NCBI GenBank assembly: GCA_002394685.1
Contig: DGUP01000021.1
Span: forward strand, 1 to 22,620
DNA from: Treponema sp. UBA4307
Lineage (GTDB): Bacteria > Spirochaetota > Spirochaetia > Treponematales > Treponemataceae
DNA: 22,620 nucleotides
Direction of reading: 5' to 3'
The notes beneath the pieces were generated by a model. That model worked only from the letters and a program-made list of their open reading frames with translations, ran no database searches and was not told the origin of the DNA. The position numbers and the translations under genes were made by a program. Positions 21,403 to 22,620 of the stretch are shown in pieces (the stretch's first letter is position 1; each line of letters starts with the position of its first letter).

Positions 21403-21468
21403 TGACTGAATGAGAACGGCTCTCCACAGTGAAAAGAAAAAACTGGAGTTGTAGAAAAAGCAAATGAG

Positions 21469-21650
21469 CCGTAAGGGGCAAAAAATTTGTAAAAAATGCT
21501 TCTGTATTTTTTACGCGCTTGGGGTGGGGTTTATTCTTAAATGTTCCTATTGCGTGAAAATTGTATTTCTGATAATATATCTTTCCAGTATGAAGATTGC
21601 TGAAGTTTGTTTAGGTATTACGATTCTCAAAGTGAAGAAATCTCTTCATG
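21469..21650. other. Unique spacer after the duplication
   Basis: About 180 bases, found only once, join unit 2 to the third terminator copy. A 66-codon frame (21464-21664) has no SD and a cysteine-rich, unfamiliar sequence. No repeat or RNA is recognised. Confidence 0.4.
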
Positions 21651-21671
21651 CTATTATTGTTTGATTTCAAC

Positions 21672-21706
21672 GGCGAATTCTTTTTTTAGAATTCGCCTTT
21701 TTTTTT
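21672..21706 (+). terminator. Intrinsic terminator, copy 3
   Basis: Same GGCGAATTCT/AGAATTCGCC stem and T6 loop followed by nine T, with CTATTATTGTTTGATTTCAA upstream as in the other copies. It is probably the original end of the lipoprotein gene next to carB, before FGE units were inserted. Confidence 0.9.
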
Positions 21707-21713
21707 GCTCAAG

Positions 21714-21758
21714 CGGACATCGGGGCAATCCTGCTGCCGCTTAGCTTAAAGATGTCCG
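21714..21758 (+). promoter_or_regulatory. Long hairpin in the carB leader
   Basis: CGGACATC (21714-21721) pairs with GATGTCCG (21751-21758), with an inner GGCA/TGCC stem, 32 bases before the carB start. No T run follows, so it is not a terminator. A role in pyrimidine or arginine control is possible but unsupported. Confidence 0.35.
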
Positions 21759-21790
21759 GGCAAGCTCGAACATGATATAGGAGTAAATAT

Positions 21791-22620
21791 ATGAAAAGAG
21801 AAGACATCAAGAAGGTACTTATTATTGGTTCTGGTCCAATTGTTATTGGTCAGGCCTGTGAGTTTGACTATTCGGGAACTCAGGCGTGTAAGGCTTTGCG
21901 GGAACTGGGCTACAAGATTGTACTTGTAAACTCAAACCCGGCTACCATTATGACTGACCCGGTTATGGCCGACGCAACTTATATTGAGCCATTGAATGTT
22001 GAACGTCTTTCTCAGATTATTGAAAAGGAACGCCCTGATGCACTGCTCCCTAACCTTGGAGGACAGACTGGTCTGAATATGGCAATGGAATTGAACAAGG
22101 CCGGCGTTCTTGATAAATATGGTGTAAAAGTAATCGGTGTAAATCTTGATGCCATTGAACGTGGTGAAGACCGTGAGATTTTCAAGGAAACAATGAAGGC
22201 TCTGGGAATTGATACTCCTCGCTCAGGAATTTGTCATACCGTTGAAGGTGCAGAAAAGATTGCTGAAGAAATCGGCTTCCCTCTGGTTGTACGCCCTGCA
22301 TATACAATGGGCGGTCAGGGTGGTGGTTTCTGCTACAACGTAGAGGAACTTCGCACAATTGTTTCAAATGGTCTTGATCTTTCCATGACACACCAGTGTT
22401 TAATAGAAGAAAGTATTCTGGGTTGGGAAGAACTTGAAGTTGAAGTTGTCCGCGACTCTAAAAATCAGATGGTTGCAATCTGTACTATCGAAAACATTGA
22501 TGCTGTAGGTGTTCACACAGGAGACTCTTTCTGTGCCGCTCCATTTATGACAATCGACAAGGACCTGGAAAAGAAGCTTCAGGAAATGGCATTCAAGATT
22601 GTTGAGAACATCGGTGTTAT
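21791..22620 (+). CDS. carB: Carbamoyl-phosphate synthase large subunit, 5' part
   Basis: The first 276 codons of CarB run off the right edge (full proteins are about 1070 aa). The subunit makes carbamoyl phosphate from bicarbonate, ATP and ammonia supplied by CarA, for pyrimidine and arginine synthesis. IIGSGPIVIGQACEFDYSGT is the hallmark N-terminus. NPATIMTDP and LLPNLGGQTGLNMA belong to the pre-ATP-grasp domain. RPAYTMGGQGGG is the ATP-grasp glycine loop and ESILGWEELEVEVVRD follows. SD AGGAG lies 7 bases before the ATG. An internal segment (22079-22127) is repeated upstream of both FGE genes. No carA is seen upstream. Confidence 0.97.
   Translation, partial: MKREDIKKVLIIGSGPIVIGQACEFDYSGTQACKALRELGYKIVLVNSNPATIMTDPVMADATYIEPLNVERLSQIIEKERPDALLPNLGGQTGLNMAMELNKAGVLDKYGVKVIGVNLDAIERGEDREIFKETMKALGIDTPRSGICHTVEGAEKIAEEIGFPLVVRPAYTMGGQGGGFCYNVEELRTIVSNGLDLSMTHQCLIEESILGWEELEVEVVRDSKNQMVAICTIENIDAVGVHTGDSFCAAPFMTIDKDLEKKLQEMAFKIVENIGV

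Larger units (their letters stand above)
18855..21468 (+). repeat. Tandem duplication, unit 2 (2614 bp)
   Basis: This is the second copy of the 16146-18854 unit, ending at the same CAAATGAG. It is mostly over 90% alike by eye, except for a shorter carB fragment, a different middle of the FGE domain and the variable region. Confidence 0.9.

Noticed and set aside
21464..21664. 66-codon Cys-rich ORF after unit 2
   Set aside because: It spans the duplication junction and has no SD and no recognisable family.
1..22620. CRISPR array, tRNA or rRNA genes, DGR reverse transcriptase, TnpB
   Set aside because: No regular short repeats with spacers, no cloverleaf or rRNA-like sequence, and no ORF with RT or TnpB motifs was found on either strand.

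Overview
The window looks like an accessory stretch of a spirochaete chromosome, most likely a gut or rumen Treponema. The evidence is the low G+C, the many small lipoproteins with relaxed lipoboxes, an integron whose integrase points toward its cassettes (an arrangement I recall being reported for Treponema denticola), and FGE-fold lipoproteins with diversified C-termini (the T. denticola TvpA type). No rRNA, tRNA or CRISPR array was seen.

Bases 1-3290 are the proximal end of a chromosomal integron. A 405-aa tyrosine recombinase with the IntI-specific insert (2072-3289, minus) is followed by a putative Pc promoter (about 1883-1912), a putative attI (about 1806-1870), a flavin-reductase-like cassette, a 63-bp attC (958-1020), a YD-repeat protein cassette and a second 63-bp attC (16-78). 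A third cassette begins at the left edge. Cassette ORFs and intI all run on the minus strand.

Bases 3328-6645 form a minus-strand run leading into intI: an EAL phosphodiesterase with a membrane domain and a degenerate GGDEF, a small lipoprotein and an RsiV/DUF3298-like lipoprotein. Bases 6782-8407 (plus) encode a double flavodoxin-fold oxidoreductase, probably translated from a leaderless mRNA. A convergent conserved hypothetical gene (8404-8940) appears to have lost its N-terminus. Next come a solo IS200-type element (about 9026-9745) with an RBS-sequestering leader and a structured right end, and then an Rpn-family PD-(D/E)XK nuclease gene (9957-10838).

The C-terminal module of the Rpn gene is repeated twice more directly downstream (10846-11213 and 11221-11330). 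Each copy keeps the same Shine-Dalgarno plus ATG. This suggests either free-standing RpnS-like antitoxins or a store of exchangeable tails.

Bases 11380-16253 hold a small lipoprotein, an IMP cyclohydrolase, a DUF2974 alpha/beta hydrolase, an atypical response regulator and another lipoprotein. Bases 16146-21468 are a diverged tandem duplication (2.7 and 2.6 kb). Each unit carries the 3' end of that lipoprotein gene, its terminator, a fragment of carB, a promoter and long leader, and a lipoprotein with FN3/Ig-like modules and a C-terminal FGE/C-type-lectin-fold domain. The last 41 codons of the two lipoproteins, plus about 57 bases after the stop, differ at many codon positions 1 and 2, mostly at columns containing A, and the variation stops abruptly at a GC hairpin. 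This is the signature of diversity-generating retroelement (DGR) variable regions whose reverse transcriptase lies outside the window. The 5' part of the genuine carB gene starts at 21791 and runs off the right edge.
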